64,000 nucleotides of DNA from the NCBI GenBank assembly GCA_964494475.1, contig CAZBRS010000033.1, forward strand, positions 5,111 through 69,110, in the 5' to 3' direction. Positions 1 through 9,405 of this stretch are shown piece by piece (positions within the stretch are counted from its first letter, which is position 1; each line of letters starts with the position of its first letter). Both the position numbers and the translations under genes were made by a program. The notes beneath the pieces were generated by a model, which saw only the letters and a list, made by a program, of their open reading frames with translations, searched no databases and was not told the origin of the DNA. The stretch is from CAZBRS01 sp964494475 (GTDB lineage: Bacteria; Myxococcota_A; UBA9042; CAZBRS01).

Positions 1-2554
1 ACGGCTGGTCGCCCCCGTAGAGCGGCGCCAGCGAGTGGGCGTCGCCCTCGACGAGCAGGGCGTACCAGGCGGGTCCGTTCTCGGGCCGCGTGAGCGTGGT
101 GTCGAGCCGCGTGGGCTGCAGGTTGCCCTCGAGGTCGAACACCTCGAGCACCTCGCCGTTGCGGATCAGGCGCGCCGAGCCGAGGGCCATCCACGAGGGC
201 GCCTGCACGCGCAGCCGGAGCGAGATCTCGCCCGCCGCCGGCGTGACCTCGGAGCCCACGGGCTGGCCGTCGATCCACAGCTCGGGGAAGGGCCCCTGCA
301 CCACCAGGGCGCGCCCGGCGCGCAGCGACGCCACCACGTCGTCGAGGCGCATCTGGGCCGGAGCGTCCGTAGGCAAGGCCACCAGCGTGCGGGGCGTGCC
401 GGTGCCCCCAGCGTTGTGCGTATCCTCGGCGCCGGTGCCCGTCTTGCGCACGCCCTGGTTCAGCCACGAGAACCAGGTGGTCAGGCTGTCGAGGTACAGC
501 CCGTCGCGATCGTCGTGGGAGTTGTAGAGCTCGATCAGGTCGAAGTCGAAGGTGAAGCGGTCGCTGACGGCTTCGGCGACCGGCGTCGCGGCGTTGATGC
601 CCAGGCCCTTCAGCAGCGCCTGCGTGCTGAAGGGGTGGTTGATCTGCACCAGCGAGGCGCCGAAGCGGGCCCTCAGGTCGGCCCAGATCTCGGGGGCCGT
701 GAGGGCGCGCACGAAGGCGCCGTCGGCGTCGTACTGCACCCAGGGCACCACGAACTCGCCGGGGACCAGGGTGCAGCCCAGGCAGTTGAAGTGCCCGAAG
801 AGGGGCGACACCTCGTTGCCCACGTCGCTGGTGAGCCACGCGCCCAGGTCGAGGGCCTCGAGGTAGGGCTGGTAGTCGACGAAGACGTCGTGATCGGTGG
901 GAAAGACGAACTCCATGCCGGCGGCCGTGAGGGCGCGCAGGCGGACGTCGATGGGCAGATCGGAGTCGATGCTGAACTCGCTGTGGACGTGCACGACCAC
1001 GGCTCCGTAGCCCGTGGTGTCGACCGAGCGCACCAGGGGCAGGTCGACGCGGGCCTCGCCGCCCGCCGCGAGCTCGACCCCCTGGCGCGCCAGCTCGTAT
1101 TCGAAGCCGCGCGAGAGGGTGACCGTCCAGGGACCGGCCGGGACGACGAAGCGGTGGGCGCCGGGGGCCACGTACAGCTCGCGGGTCACGCCGGCCGCGA
1201 GCGGCGCGTCGAGGCCGGACTGCAGGCTGGCGCGGCAGGGCAGGTCGGAGGCGTCGCCGCCCTCGGCGCGGCACCAGGCCTCGAGCGTGGCGAGCGGCGG
1301 GGGCGGCAGCTCGAGGTCCGCGCGCCCCTCGGCCGGCACCTGCACGTCGTCGAGCTGGCTCGCGCCCAGGCCCTCGAGCTCGAGGCGCACGGTCCACGCG
1401 CCGGCCCCGGGCGCGACCAGCGCGAAGGCGCCGGCGGGATCGAGCAGCGACAGGCCCCGGGTGGTGCCCTCGCCGTCTTCGAGCAGAACGCGGGCGCCAC
1501 GCCGGTCGAGCTCGGGGGGGAGGCCGGGCACCACGCCGCGGAGCACGGGGCCGGAGGCGACGGCGCCGGGCCGGCTCGCGAGCAGGGTCGGGGTGTCGCC
1601 GGCCGAGACGGCCACGTAGCGCGCGAACGAGGCGGTCTCGCCGGGCGCCACGCTGCGACGCGCCACCTGCAGCAGCTCGAGCTCGGCCTGCTGGAACGGC
1701 ACGTCGAAGGCCTCGCCCGGGGCCGGGAAGAACCCGTACGCGACCCCGTCGCCCAGCGCCAGCACGTGGTCCAGGTTCTGTTTGCTGCTGGGGGCCTCGT
1801 CGTACGTGCCGTAGCCCTCGTAGTACAGCCGCAGCCGGTCGCCGAAGATGGCGCCGTCGCCGATGAGCAGGTTCAGCGCCTTGGGGCCGGGGTTGGTCAC
1901 CGTGGTGCGGATCTCGAGCAGCGGGCGATCGGCGGCCAGCGTGTAGGTGAGCGTGAGGTCGAGCCCCAGTTGGGCCGTGCCGAGCGCCGCGTCGATCAGC
2001 GGGATGCCGGCGTCGGTGCCGTGCACCTCGAGCACGGCGGGCTGCCCGTCGGCGCCGTCGTGGACCACCGTGAACGCGGTGGGGCGGAACGAGCGCAGCA
2101 GGATGCCGTTGCTCGCGATGGGGATGAGCTCGCCCAGCAGGTCGCCCGCGGCGTCGCCCTCGGCCCGCGGCACGTCGGCGTCGATCAGGTTGCCGCCGTG
2201 GGGGCCCCAGAAGGCGGGCTCGGGACCGCCGCGCACGAAGAAGCGCGCGTGCGCGTTCTCGAGCACGAAGTCGCCCACCTCGGCGCGCGTCTGGAACCCG
2301 CGCGACAGCTCGGAGGGGTCGTTGACGCGCGCGACGCGCACGAACGGGGGAGGGGGCAGGTCGGGGGCCGGGTCGGCGGCGAGGTCGGCCGCGAGATCGG
2401 GCCCGAGATCGGGGAGGCCGTCGGGTCCGGGGATCGCGTCGGGGTTGCCCGTGTCCGCGACCTCGGTGCCGGCTTCGTCGGTGGCGCCGCAGCCCGCCCC
2501 CCACACCAGCAGGAGGAACGCGACGGCGACGAGCGAGCGCTGACGTGACGGCAT
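1..2554 (-). CDS. CehA/McbA-type PHP-domain metallohydrolase lipoprotein (C-terminus cut off by window edge)
   Basis: About 851 codons are visible and the frame runs off the left edge, so the C-terminus is missing. The protein starts with a lipoprotein signal peptide (lipobox Cys at residue 22) and an Asp/Pro-rich linker to about residue 65. A carbohydrate-binding-like beta region follows. A PHP domain then carries the metal motifs HVHSEF near residue 521, TDHD near 552, INHPF near 638 and DTHN near 711. CehA/McbA proteins are PHP-fold metal-dependent hydrolases of phosphoester or carbamate-type bonds; the substrate here cannot be read from sequence. It lies 82 bp downstream of the beta-propeller gene in the same orientation, so it is probably the last visible gene of the B12-riboswitch operon. 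The start ATG fits the signal peptide. Confidence 0.8.
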   Translation of the reverse strand, partial: MPSRQRSLVAVAFLLLVWGAGCGATDEAGTEVADTGNPDAIPGPDGLPDLGPDLAADLAADPAPDLPPPPFVRVARVNDPSELSRGFQTRAEVGDFVLENAHARFFVRGGPEPAFWGPHGGNLIDADVPRAEGDAAGDLLGELIPIASNGILLRSFRPTAFTVVHDGADGQPAVLEVHGTDAGIPLIDAALGTAQLGLDLTLTYTLAADRPLLEIRTTVTNPGPKALNLLIGDGAIFGDRLRLYYEGYGTYDEAPSSKQNLDHVLALGDGVAYGFFPAPGEAFDVPFQQAELELLQVARRSVAPGETASFARYVAVSAGDTPTLLASRPGAVASGPVLRGVVPGLPPELDRRGARVLLEDGEGTTRGLSLLDPAGAFALVAPGAGAWTVRLELEGLGASQLDDVQVPAEGRADLELPPPPLATLEAWCRAEGGDASDLPCRASLQSGLDAPLAAGVTRELYVAPGAHRFVVPAGPWTVTLSRGFEYELARQGVELAAGGEARVDLPLVRSVDTTGYGAVVVHVHSEFSIDSDLPIDVRLRALTAAGMEFVFPTDHDVFVDYQPYLEALDLGAWLTSDVGNEVSPLFGHFNCLGCTLVPGEFVVPWVQYDADGAFVRALTAPEIWADLRARFGASLVQINHPFSTQALLKGLGINAATPVAEAVSDRFTFDFDLIELYNSHDDRDGLYLDSLTTWFSWLNQGVRKTGTGAEDTHNAGGTGTPRTLVALPTDAPAQMRLDDVVASLRAGRALVVQGPFPELWIDGQPVGSEVTPAAGEISLRLRVQAPSWMALGSARLIRNGEVLEVFDLEGNLQPTRLDTTLTRPENGPAWYALLVEGDAHSLAPLYGGDQP

Positions 2555-2636
2555 GGTGACGTCTCCCTGACGATTCGTCGTACAGGATCGGCTCATTCCC
2601 CCAGGGGTCAAGGACGAACCCGGGCGTCGGCCGTCG

Positions 2637-3908
2637 TCAATACCACGCGAGGGCGCGCGGCGGCAGCCCGCTCGCGGGATGGGTCACGAGCGCTTCGAGG
2701 GGCGTGAAGCCCGCGTCGTCGACGGCGAGCACGTGCACCCGGGGGTGCTCGCGATCGGCGTCGCCCACGTAGATGCGGCCCCTCACGTCGTCGGCCAGCA
2801 CGCCCCCCAGGCCGAAGGCCGAGCCCGCGCGGTGCACCTCGATCTCGGCGCCGTGCGGGTCGTCGGCGCGGTAGGCCACCAGGCGGTCGGGTCGCCCCGC
2901 GGCCAGGTCGCCGAAGCGCACGGCCAGCAGCCAGCCGCGGGCCCGGGCCAGATCGAAGCCGTAGGGCGCCACCCCGCCCGCGTGGTCGGCGCGGCGCAGC
3001 ACCCGGGCCGTCGGGGGGGAGGTGGCCGTGTCGACGCGGACCAGCGCCGAGGTGGCGAGCTGGGCCTCGGCGCCGGCCGCGAACAGGCCGGTGCACGCGA
3101 CCAGCAGCGCGTCGTCGCCCTCGGCCAGCAGCCCCGTGCAGTTGAGGGCTTCGGGCAGGTCGACGAGCCAGGCCAGCGCGCCGTCCGCGGGGTCGAGGGC
3201 GGCCACCCGGCCCGGCCCCGCCGCGGCGAAGCCGGCGCCGAGGTGCGCCAGGGCCACCCACACCCAGGGGCCCTGGCGGCAAAGGCGCGTGGGGCGGGCC
3301 TGCAAAGCGGGGTCGAGGTCGCGGGCGGCGAGCGGCGCCAGGTCGACGCGCCCCTCGAGGCGCCCGGTCGAGGGCGTGACGATCAGCAGGTCGTCGCCGC
3401 CGTCGAAGGCCTGCCGCCCCGGGTCGGGGTTGGTCTCGAGGCGGGTCACCCACAGGCGGTCGGGGGCCACCCACAGCGCGTCTTGCAGGTTGGCGCCGAA
3501 ACCGGTGGACAGGTCGATCTGCGCGCGCACCGCGGCGTCGGCGGGCTCGACCAGCGTGAGCACGGCCGAGGGGTAGCGATCGAGCAGCACGATCACCCCG
3601 TCGGGGGCCGGAGACGAGGCCAGCCCCACGTCACCCGACAACGCCACCGACAACCCCGGCGCCGCGCTGCCCGAGTGCAGCACGTCGGCGGCCGACAGGG
3701 CGCCCGTGGCGGGGTCGAGCAGCGAGAGCGACGTCGAGACGTAGTCCGAGCCCAGCACCGCGATGCCCGTGGCTTCGCCGGACCCGGAGGGGCCCGCGGA
3801 GCGCGGCCCCTGCTCGAGGCACGCGATCGGGAAGAGCCACGGGAGCAGCAGCCACGGGAGCAGCCGCCACGGGAGCGGGGGGGCGGGGGTGCGGGCGGTC
3901 GGGTTCAT
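2637..3908 (-). CDS. beta-propeller surface lipoprotein, BtuG-like in context
   Basis: A 423-residue predicted lipoprotein with lipobox Cys30 after a Trp/Leu/Pro-rich signal peptide. The mature part is a YncE-like repeat protein, with recurring blade-like stretches in which a hydrophobic strand is followed by a value, a turn and another strand (for example LLDPATG, VAALDPADG, LVRVDTATS). This suggests a beta-propeller. Its ATG overlaps the stop of the TonB-dependent receptor gene by ATGA, implying translational coupling and joint function. In Bacteroides the B12 receptor BtuB forms a complex with the beta-propeller lipoprotein BtuG, which captures cobalamin on the cell surface. By context I infer the same role here. 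A longer upstream start is possible but would place residues ahead of the signal peptide. Confidence 0.75.
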   Translation of the reverse strand: MNPTARTPAPPLPWRLLPWLLLPWLFPIACLEQGPRSAGPSGSGEATGIAVLGSDYVSTSLSLLDPATGALSAADVLHSGSAAPGLSVALSGDVGLASSPAPDGVIVLLDRYPSAVLTLVEPADAAVRAQIDLSTGFGANLQDALWVAPDRLWVTRLETNPDPGRQAFDGGDDLLIVTPSTGRLEGRVDLAPLAARDLDPALQARPTRLCRQGPWVWVALAHLGAGFAAAGPGRVAALDPADGALAWLVDLPEALNCTGLLAEGDDALLVACTGLFAAGAEAQLATSALVRVDTATSPPTARVLRRADHAGGVAPYGFDLARARGWLLAVRFGDLAAGRPDRLVAYRADDPHGAEIEVHRAGSAFGLGGVLADDVRGRIYVGDADREHPRVHVLAVDDAGFTPLEALVTHPASGLPPRALAWY

Positions 3909-5905
3909 GGCGCCCATTCTCCGCTGAGGGTCAGGTGGAACGAGCGCCCCGGCAGCGGGTAGCCCGTGAGGTCGAGGGTCTGGTCGGCCAGCAGGTTGCG
4001 GGCCGACGCGGCCAGGCGCAGGTGCCAGGGGCGCCACTCCACGGCGGCGGTGAGGCCCAGGTAGAGGCGGTGCTCGGCCCACACCAGGTTGGAGGGGTCC
4101 AGGTAGTTGCCCGCGATCCAGTCGAGCTCGACGCCCAGGGAGGCGTCACGGAGCCAGCCCCGGGGGCCCAGGTACCCCTCGCTCTCGAGGTGCCACTTCG
4201 ACGCCGGGCGCAGGGGCAGCGCCTTGCCCCCGCGCGAGGCGTCGTGCCCGCGATTGGAGGCCTGCAGCAGCGCGTAGTTGGCCCCGCTGCGCCAGTGCCC
4301 GAACAGATCGGCGCGGGCGTCGGCCTCGAGGCCCCACACCCGCGCCCGGTCGACGTTCGCGGCGCGGGCCACACCCTGGGCCGTGGTCACGAACTCGATC
4401 AGGTCGCGCACCTCGGAGTAGAACCCGGAGAGCTCGACGCGGCCGTGGTTGTCGCCGGGCAGCCATGCGAGCGCGTGGCTCACCCCCGCGTCGAGGGTCC
4501 AGGCCCGCTCGGGCAGGAGGCCAGGGTTCCCGAGCACCGCGCCCGTGTTCCCGAAGAGCTCGAACAGGCTTGGCAGGCGCAGCGCGCTGCCCCCCGAGGC
4601 GCGCAGCCGCGTGTGGGGCAGCGCGTCGTTCACCAGGGCCAACCGCCACGTACCGTGGGCTTCGGGCTCGACGTCGGTGCCCCCCCCGTCGGCGCCGCTG
4701 CTGCTCACGCCCTCGAGCCGGGCGCTGGCCAGCACCAGCAGGTCGGCTGCGGCGAGCGTCCACCCGCTCTCGCCCCCCAGGGTGCCGAGGTGGCGTCGGC
4801 TCGCGGCGCCCGCCAGCCGGGAGACGCCCCCGGACTCGAAGTGCTCGTAGCGGTACCCGGCGTGGGCGCGCAGCTCCCACCAGCCGAACGGGCGCCAGGC
4901 GCTGTCGAGCGTCACGTCGGGGACGACGGTGCGATCGCGGCTGTCGTCGACGCCGAACCCCACCTCGTTCGCGGGGTCCCGCAGGCGCACCTCGGCGAGG
5001 CGGAGGGCGGCGGCCACCGCCACGTCGACGCGCTCGTCGGCCAGGCCGAAGCCCTCGGCGCGCAGCACCAGCAGGTTGTCGAGGGTGCCGAGGTTCGCGC
5101 GGTGCGTTTGGTAGAGGCCGAGGCCGGGCACGCCCTGGTGCCGCCAGAACAGCCACTCGAGCAGGGTCAGCTGCCAGCGCTCCCCCACGAGCAGGCGCCC
5201 CTTCGCCACGCCGTTCAGCTGATCGTGCCGGTTGTTGGCGCGCGCGACGTCGCGGTCGTCGGCGGGTTCGAAGCGCGTGCCGCCGTCGTGCCGATAGGTG
5301 AAGTCGCCCTGGCCACCGCTGTAGTCGAGGCCGACCAGCAGGTCGCCGCGCCTCCAGGGCTCGGTGTACGACAGCCGCGCCTCGCGCGCCCCGAACGAGC
5401 CTCCCCCCAGCGTGGCGGCCAGGCGACGTTCGCTGCCCCCGCGCGTGCGGAGCGCCAGCACGCCGCCGATGGCGCTCGCGCCGCTGCCCAGCGGCGAGGC
5501 GCCCCGGTAGATCTCGACGCGCTCCAGGTGCCCGAGGGGCAAGCGCGACAGATCGACGGGCCCGCCCGTCGAGCCGTTCAGTGGAATGCCGTCCAGGGTC
5601 ACGAGCACCTGGTCGGCCGACGAGCCGCGGATCGAGAGCGTGGCCAGGCTGCCGGGGCCGCCCAGCCGCTGCACCCGCACGCCCACCTGCTGATCGAGCA
5701 CGTCGGGCAGGCTCTCGGCCGCGTCGTCGAGGTCGGCGCGGAGCAGCACCGTGCCCGCGGCTGCGCGATCCTGCTCGAGGGCCGCGGGTGTCCGCTCGTC
5801 TTCGACCACGATCGCGGGCAGCTCGTAGGGGCCCTCGTCGGCCGCGGCAGGCCGCGCCTCGACCAGCGCCACCGCGACGGCCAGGGCGAGTGTTCTCCAG
5901 ATCAC
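3905..5905 (-). CDS. btuB: TonB-dependent outer-membrane receptor, probable cobalamin transporter (BtuB-like)
   Basis: 666 residues starting at a GTG that overlaps the upstream stop codon (GTGA). Residues 1-22 form a signal peptide. A TonB-box-like segment (LPAIVVEDER) follows. A plug domain of about residues 40-150 carries typical motifs (SIRGSSADQVLVTLDGIPLN, VEIYRGASPL, AIGGVL), and the rest is a 22-strand-type barrel of alternating residues, the usual length for BtuB. The gene is third in the operon behind a cobalamin riboswitch, which is the main reason for assigning B12 (or another corrinoid) as the ligand. TonB/ExbB/ExbD and the inner-membrane BtuCDF transporter are not in this window. 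Family identity is clear; ligand specificity is inferred. Confidence 0.88.
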   Translation of the reverse strand: MIWRTLALAVAVALVEARPAAADEGPYELPAIVVEDERTPAALEQDRAAAGTVLLRADLDDAAESLPDVLDQQVGVRVQRLGGPGSLATLSIRGSSADQVLVTLDGIPLNGSTGGPVDLSRLPLGHLERVEIYRGASPLGSGASAIGGVLALRTRGGSERRLAATLGGGSFGAREARLSYTEPWRRGDLLVGLDYSGGQGDFTYRHDGGTRFEPADDRDVARANNRHDQLNGVAKGRLLVGERWQLTLLEWLFWRHQGVPGLGLYQTHRANLGTLDNLLVLRAEGFGLADERVDVAVAAALRLAEVRLRDPANEVGFGVDDSRDRTVVPDVTLDSAWRPFGWWELRAHAGYRYEHFESGGVSRLAGAASRRHLGTLGGESGWTLAAADLLVLASARLEGVSSSGADGGGTDVEPEAHGTWRLALVNDALPHTRLRASGGSALRLPSLFELFGNTGAVLGNPGLLPERAWTLDAGVSHALAWLPGDNHGRVELSGFYSEVRDLIEFVTTAQGVARAANVDRARVWGLEADARADLFGHWRSGANYALLQASNRGHDASRGGKALPLRPASKWHLESEGYLGPRGWLRDASLGVELDWIAGNYLDPSNLVWAEHRLYLGLTAAVEWRPWHLRLAASARNLLADQTLDLTGYPLPGRSFHLTLSGEWAP

Positions 5906-7077
5906 GGCGCCACGTGCAGCGCCGCGATCGCGTCGAGGTCGAAGCCGCCGCTGCCCGTCGTGGGGAAGGGGTCGTAGATCGGGTGCCCGAAGCTGTCGGC
6001 CTCCGAGCCGTCGCCGACGACGTCGACGACGCGCACGTACCGGATGGCCCCGAGGTCGACGAGCCCGGCGCCGACCCCCGGGCGGTTGGCCAGCTCGGCC
6101 AGATCGAAGGGCGTGCCGAAGCCCGCCCGATCGTGACCGGCCAGGCCCGTGAACAGCGAGGGGTCGTGTCCGGCGTAGGCGCCCACCGGGGTCTCGCCCA
6201 GGTAGACGCAGTCGAAGCGCTCGAACGTCAGGCCGTCGGACGACACCTCGACCCGGGCGAGCTCGAGGAAGGTGTCGTCGAGGGCGTTCTCGAAGACCGC
6301 CAGGTCGGGGCCCGGCCCGTTCGCGATGGGGGGCTCGAAGCGCAGGGTCAGGGCGCCTCCGTTCCCCAGCGGTACCACCCCCGGGGCGTCGTCGCCGGCC
6401 GGGCCCAAGGCGGCCGCCGGGACGCGCCAGGTGTCGTCGACGTCGGCGCCCCAGGCCACGTGGGTGGCCTCGATCGCCCAGCCGGCGATGGCGGGATCGT
6501 CGGCGTGGATCGCCGTGGCGCCGGGCTGGCCCGCCGCCGGGGCATAGCCGGCGCGGATCTCGTAGTCGAACGCGAAGGTCGGCCCGTCGGCGCAGGCCGG
6601 TTCGGTCGTGCGCGCGAAGACCCGAACCCGGAGGGGCAGCCCGGCGCCGCCGAGGCTCGGGCCCGAGAGCACCACCTCGGGCGACGCGAGCCAGGCCTCG
6701 GGGGCCTCGGCGGCGGGGTCGAGGCTGGTGCCCGTCTCGAGCGTGGCGTCGTCGGGCCCCCGGAAGACCAGGCGCGCCCCTTCGTGCACCACGCCGAGCG
6801 TGGGCGCCTGGGGCAGGGGGCACGCGGCCAGCGGGGCTCCGTCCTGCTCGAACTCCCCGGGCGAGGGGTCTCCGGCGTCGGCGGGCACGGCGTCGGCGGG
6901 CCCGTCGGCGCGGAGGTCGGCGGTCGCGGTGTCGTCGCCCGGAGCGGCCGAGTCGGTCGCGGCGAACGTATCGGAGGTGGTGCTCGCGTCGGGCGAGCTC
7001 CCGCCCCGGGGGCCTCCGCAGGCCGAGAGGACGATCAGCCCCAGCGTCAGCGCGTGGAGGGTCGACAACGCTCTCAT
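5902..7077 (-). CDS. cell-surface lipoprotein of the B12 locus, function unknown
   Basis: 391 residues. A signal peptide ends at lipobox Cys20 and is followed by a Thr/Asp/Ala-rich linker to about residue 55. The C-terminal half contains the pattern DLAVFENALDDTF, VEVSSDGLTFERF, HDRAGFGTPFDLAEL and IRYVRVVDV. This resembles surface proteins often encoded beside BtuB-like receptors, with a jelly-roll (discoidin-like) appearance. No catalytic motif is visible. The gene sits 4 bp after the DUF4465 gene and its stop overlaps the receptor start, so all three are probably translated together. I infer a ligand-binding or receptor-associated role at the outer membrane. The name of the family is not certain from sequence alone. 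Confidence 0.72.
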   Translation of the reverse strand: MRALSTLHALTLGLIVLSACGGPRGGSSPDASTTSDTFAATDSAAPGDDTATADLRADGPADAVPADAGDPSPGEFEQDGAPLAACPLPQAPTLGVVHEGARLVFRGPDDATLETGTSLDPAAEAPEAWLASPEVVLSGPSLGGAGLPLRVRVFARTTEPACADGPTFAFDYEIRAGYAPAAGQPGATAIHADDPAIAGWAIEATHVAWGADVDDTWRVPAAALGPAGDDAPGVVPLGNGGALTLRFEPPIANGPGPDLAVFENALDDTFLELARVEVSSDGLTFERFDCVYLGETPVGAYAGHDPSLFTGLAGHDRAGFGTPFDLAELANRPGVGAGLVDLGAIRYVRVVDVVGDGSEADSFGHPIYDPFPTTGSGGFDLDAIAALHVAP

Positions 7078-7081
7078 GGCG

Positions 7082-9322
7082 CTACCGCGCGGTCCGCGTG
7101 CGCAGGCCGTCGAGGGCGAAGTACGCTGGCGTGTTCATGCCCCAGTCGCCGGTGTCGCTGGAGGTCAGGTCGAAGAGCAGGGCGCGCACCTGCCCGAGCG
7201 GGCGGAGGTCGAGCCAGGTCCAGTCGTCGGTCAGGGTGTCGCCCGACGCCTCGGCCGCCCGGAAGTCGGCCAGGTAGAGCTCCACGGGCCCGGAGATTGC
7301 TCCAGCCGCCGTCAGGCCCGTGACCGAGAGCTTGAACCAGTCGGGGTCGGTGCCGTCGGCGCCGCCGAACTTCTTGGCGTAGTCGTCGCCGTTCAGCATG
7401 GAAAAAAAGACGTAGGTCGTGTTCGTGACGAAGGCCCCGTCGACCCACACCCCGTCGCCGGCCTCGGGGAAGCTGACGTAGGGCTGGAAGCCCGAGAACG
7501 ACGCGGCGCTGCCGTACGAGACGGCGTAGACGGCCGAGCCCTCGGCGCCCTCGCCCGCGATGGCGCTGTACTGGTTGGCCCAGCCCGGCGTGGCGGTGTC
7601 GGTCTGGTTCGAGAGCGCGAAGCCCTCGAACGAGCCCCACGCCGCGTCGTAGGCGTTGCCGAACCAGGCGTCGCCCGCCGCCACCCCGCCGCTGCCGTCG
7701 GCGCCGTTCCACACGCCCGTGGTGTCGAGCGCGGCCTGTTCGAAGGCCGCCACCGACGCGTCGAGCGGCCGGACGGTCACGTCGTCGAGCGCCGCGTAGG
7801 CCGGCGTGTTCATCCCCCAGGCTCCCACGTCGCTGGACGCGAACGAGAGCGTCAGTGACGAGACGGGTCCGAGCCCGGCCAGGTCGACGCGCAGCCACTG
7901 GTCGACGAGGGTGTCGTCGGCGGCGTCGTCGGCGCGGAAATCGGCCAGGTACACGTCGACCGAGCCCACGGCGGCGCCCGTGCCGTCGTGACCCGTGAAC
8001 GTGAGCTTGAACCAGTCGGGGTCGGTGCCTTCGGCGCCGCCGAACTTCTTGGCGAAGGCGTCGCCGTCGCGCAGGCTGAGGAAGGTGTACGTCGTGTTCG
8101 TGACCTGGATGGACTCGACGAGCACGCCGTCGGGCGCGCCGGGGAAGGTGAGGGTGGGCGGCCCGGCGAAGCCCGCGAACGCCACGGCGTAGGCCGCCGA
8201 GCCCCCGGCCCCGGCGCCGGGGACGGCGCTGTACTGGTTGCCCCAGCCGGGGGTGGTCGTGTCGGTGTGCGACGAGACGGCGAAGCCCTCCCACGAGGCG
8301 TATTCGGCGCTGTAGCTGTTCCCGAAGAAGCAAGGGCCGTCCGCAACGCCTCCGCTGCCGTCGACGCCGTTCCAGACCCCCTGGCCGTCGAGGGGCACGG
8401 CCTCGAACCCGCTGAGAAGCGGTTCGGCCGGCGGCGCGCAGTCGCCCCCGGCGGCGCCGACCGTGCCCGCGGGGCAGGCGCAGTCGCCGAAGCCGTCGCA
8501 GACTCGGCCGCCGCCACACGCCACCGGCACGCCGGCCTGGCACTCGTGCTCGACGCAGGCCTCGACGCCGTTGCAGGGCTGGCCGTCGTCGCAATCGGCG
8601 TGGTCGCCGCATTCGTCGGCCAGGCAGGCCGCGTCGGGGTCGCCGTGGAAGCCCGGATCGCAGGCGCAGGCGCCCACCTGGCAGGCCGCGTGGAGGCCGC
8701 ACGTGACGGGCAGGCCGGCCTGGCACGCGAAGTCGACGCAGGCCTCGAGGCCGTTGCAGGCGTCGTCGTCGCGGCAGTCGGCGTCGACCTCGCAGGCGTT
8801 GGCCACGCACCCGCCCCCCCCCACGTCGGGGTCGCCGTGGAAGCCGGGGTCGCAGGCGCACGTGCCCTCCCGGCAGGCGGCGTGGGCCCCGCACGCGACG
8901 GGCTCGCCGCCCTGGCACGTGAGCTCGGCGCCGCAGGTCTCGACGCCGTTGCACGGATCGCCGTCGTCACAATCGGCGTGCTCGTCGCAGAGCACGGGCT
9001 GGCAGGTGCCCGCGTTGTTCCAGGTGCCGGTCGGGCACGCGCACTCGCCGGTGGAGCGGCAGGTCTGGCCCCCCTCGCACGCCACCGGTTCGCCGGCCAC
9101 GCAGGCGCCCTCGACGCACGCCTCGACGCCGTTGCAGGGGTCGTGGTCCTCGCAGGCCGCGCTGGACGTGCACCCGACGGGCGGGAGGACCTCGGCGTCC
9201 TCGGCGTCGAGGCCCCCCTCGGCGCCGCCACAGGCGACGGCGAGGGTCACCATCGCAAACAGGAGGACGGGGGATGCGAGGGAGAAGACGGACGGGACGA
9301 GAGAAGACAGGACCGCGCGCAT
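7082..9322 (-). CDS. lipoprotein with Cys-rich EGF-like repeats and two DUF4465 domains (first gene of B12 operon)
   Basis: 746 residues. Start at the ATG preceded by AAGGAGG; an in-frame TTG further upstream would include this ribosome binding site in coding sequence and is rejected. The signal peptide ends at lipobox Cys31. Residues of about 40-300 hold repeated Cys-rich units with the pattern CNGVEAC...CxxGxPVxC and ACDPGFHGDPD. Two copies of a DUF4465-like domain follow, about residues 306-516 and 520-746. Each has WNGxDGSGG, TDTxTPGWxNQYSA, TNTTYxFxSxxxGDxxAKKFGG and WGMNTPAYxALD. DUF4465 proteins are predicted beta-sandwich surface proteins. Placement directly after a cobalamin riboswitch and ahead of a BtuB-like receptor suggests corrinoid binding at the cell surface. 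The tandem duplication plus EGF-like stalk is unusual. Confidence 0.85.
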   Translation of the reverse strand: MRAVLSSLVPSVFSLASPVLLFAMVTLAVACGGAEGGLDAEDAEVLPPVGCTSSAACEDHDPCNGVEACVEGACVAGEPVACEGGQTCRSTGECACPTGTWNNAGTCQPVLCDEHADCDDGDPCNGVETCGAELTCQGGEPVACGAHAACREGTCACDPGFHGDPDVGGGGCVANACEVDADCRDDDACNGLEACVDFACQAGLPVTCGLHAACQVGACACDPGFHGDPDAACLADECGDHADCDDGQPCNGVEACVEHECQAGVPVACGGGRVCDGFGDCACPAGTVGAAGGDCAPPAEPLLSGFEAVPLDGQGVWNGVDGSGGVADGPCFFGNSYSAEYASWEGFAVSSHTDTTTPGWGNQYSAVPGAGAGGSAAYAVAFAGFAGPPTLTFPGAPDGVLVESIQVTNTTYTFLSLRDGDAFAKKFGGAEGTDPDWFKLTFTGHDGTGAAVGSVDVYLADFRADDAADDTLVDQWLRVDLAGLGPVSSLTLSFASSDVGAWGMNTPAYAALDDVTVRPLDASVAAFEQAALDTTGVWNGADGSGGVAAGDAWFGNAYDAAWGSFEGFALSNQTDTATPGWANQYSAIAGEGAEGSAVYAVSYGSAASFSGFQPYVSFPEAGDGVWVDGAFVTNTTYVFFSMLNGDDYAKKFGGADGTDPDWFKLSVTGLTAAGAISGPVELYLADFRAAEASGDTLTDDWTWLDLRPLGQVRALLFDLTSSDTGDWGMNTPAYFALDGLRTRTAR

Positions 9323-9405
9323 GGGACCTCCTTGTTCTTGCGACAAGGGCCGTCGGCTCCACCGTCATCCGTTGGCGGCGAGCGTTCGGTCAGTCCGGGT
9401 ACGCG

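Noticed and set aside
35..2548. Long plus-strand open frame opposite the PHP lipoprotein gene, and similar antisense frames at 21201-22200, 32000-34800 and 59900-62200
   Set aside because: They arise from GC-rich codon bias, contain no domain or signal peptide, and lie opposite genes with clear motifs and ribosome binding sites.
9323..9346. Upstream TTG start of the DUF4465 lipoprotein
   Set aside because: It would translate through the AAGGAGG ribosome binding site, and the signal peptide starts at the later ATG.
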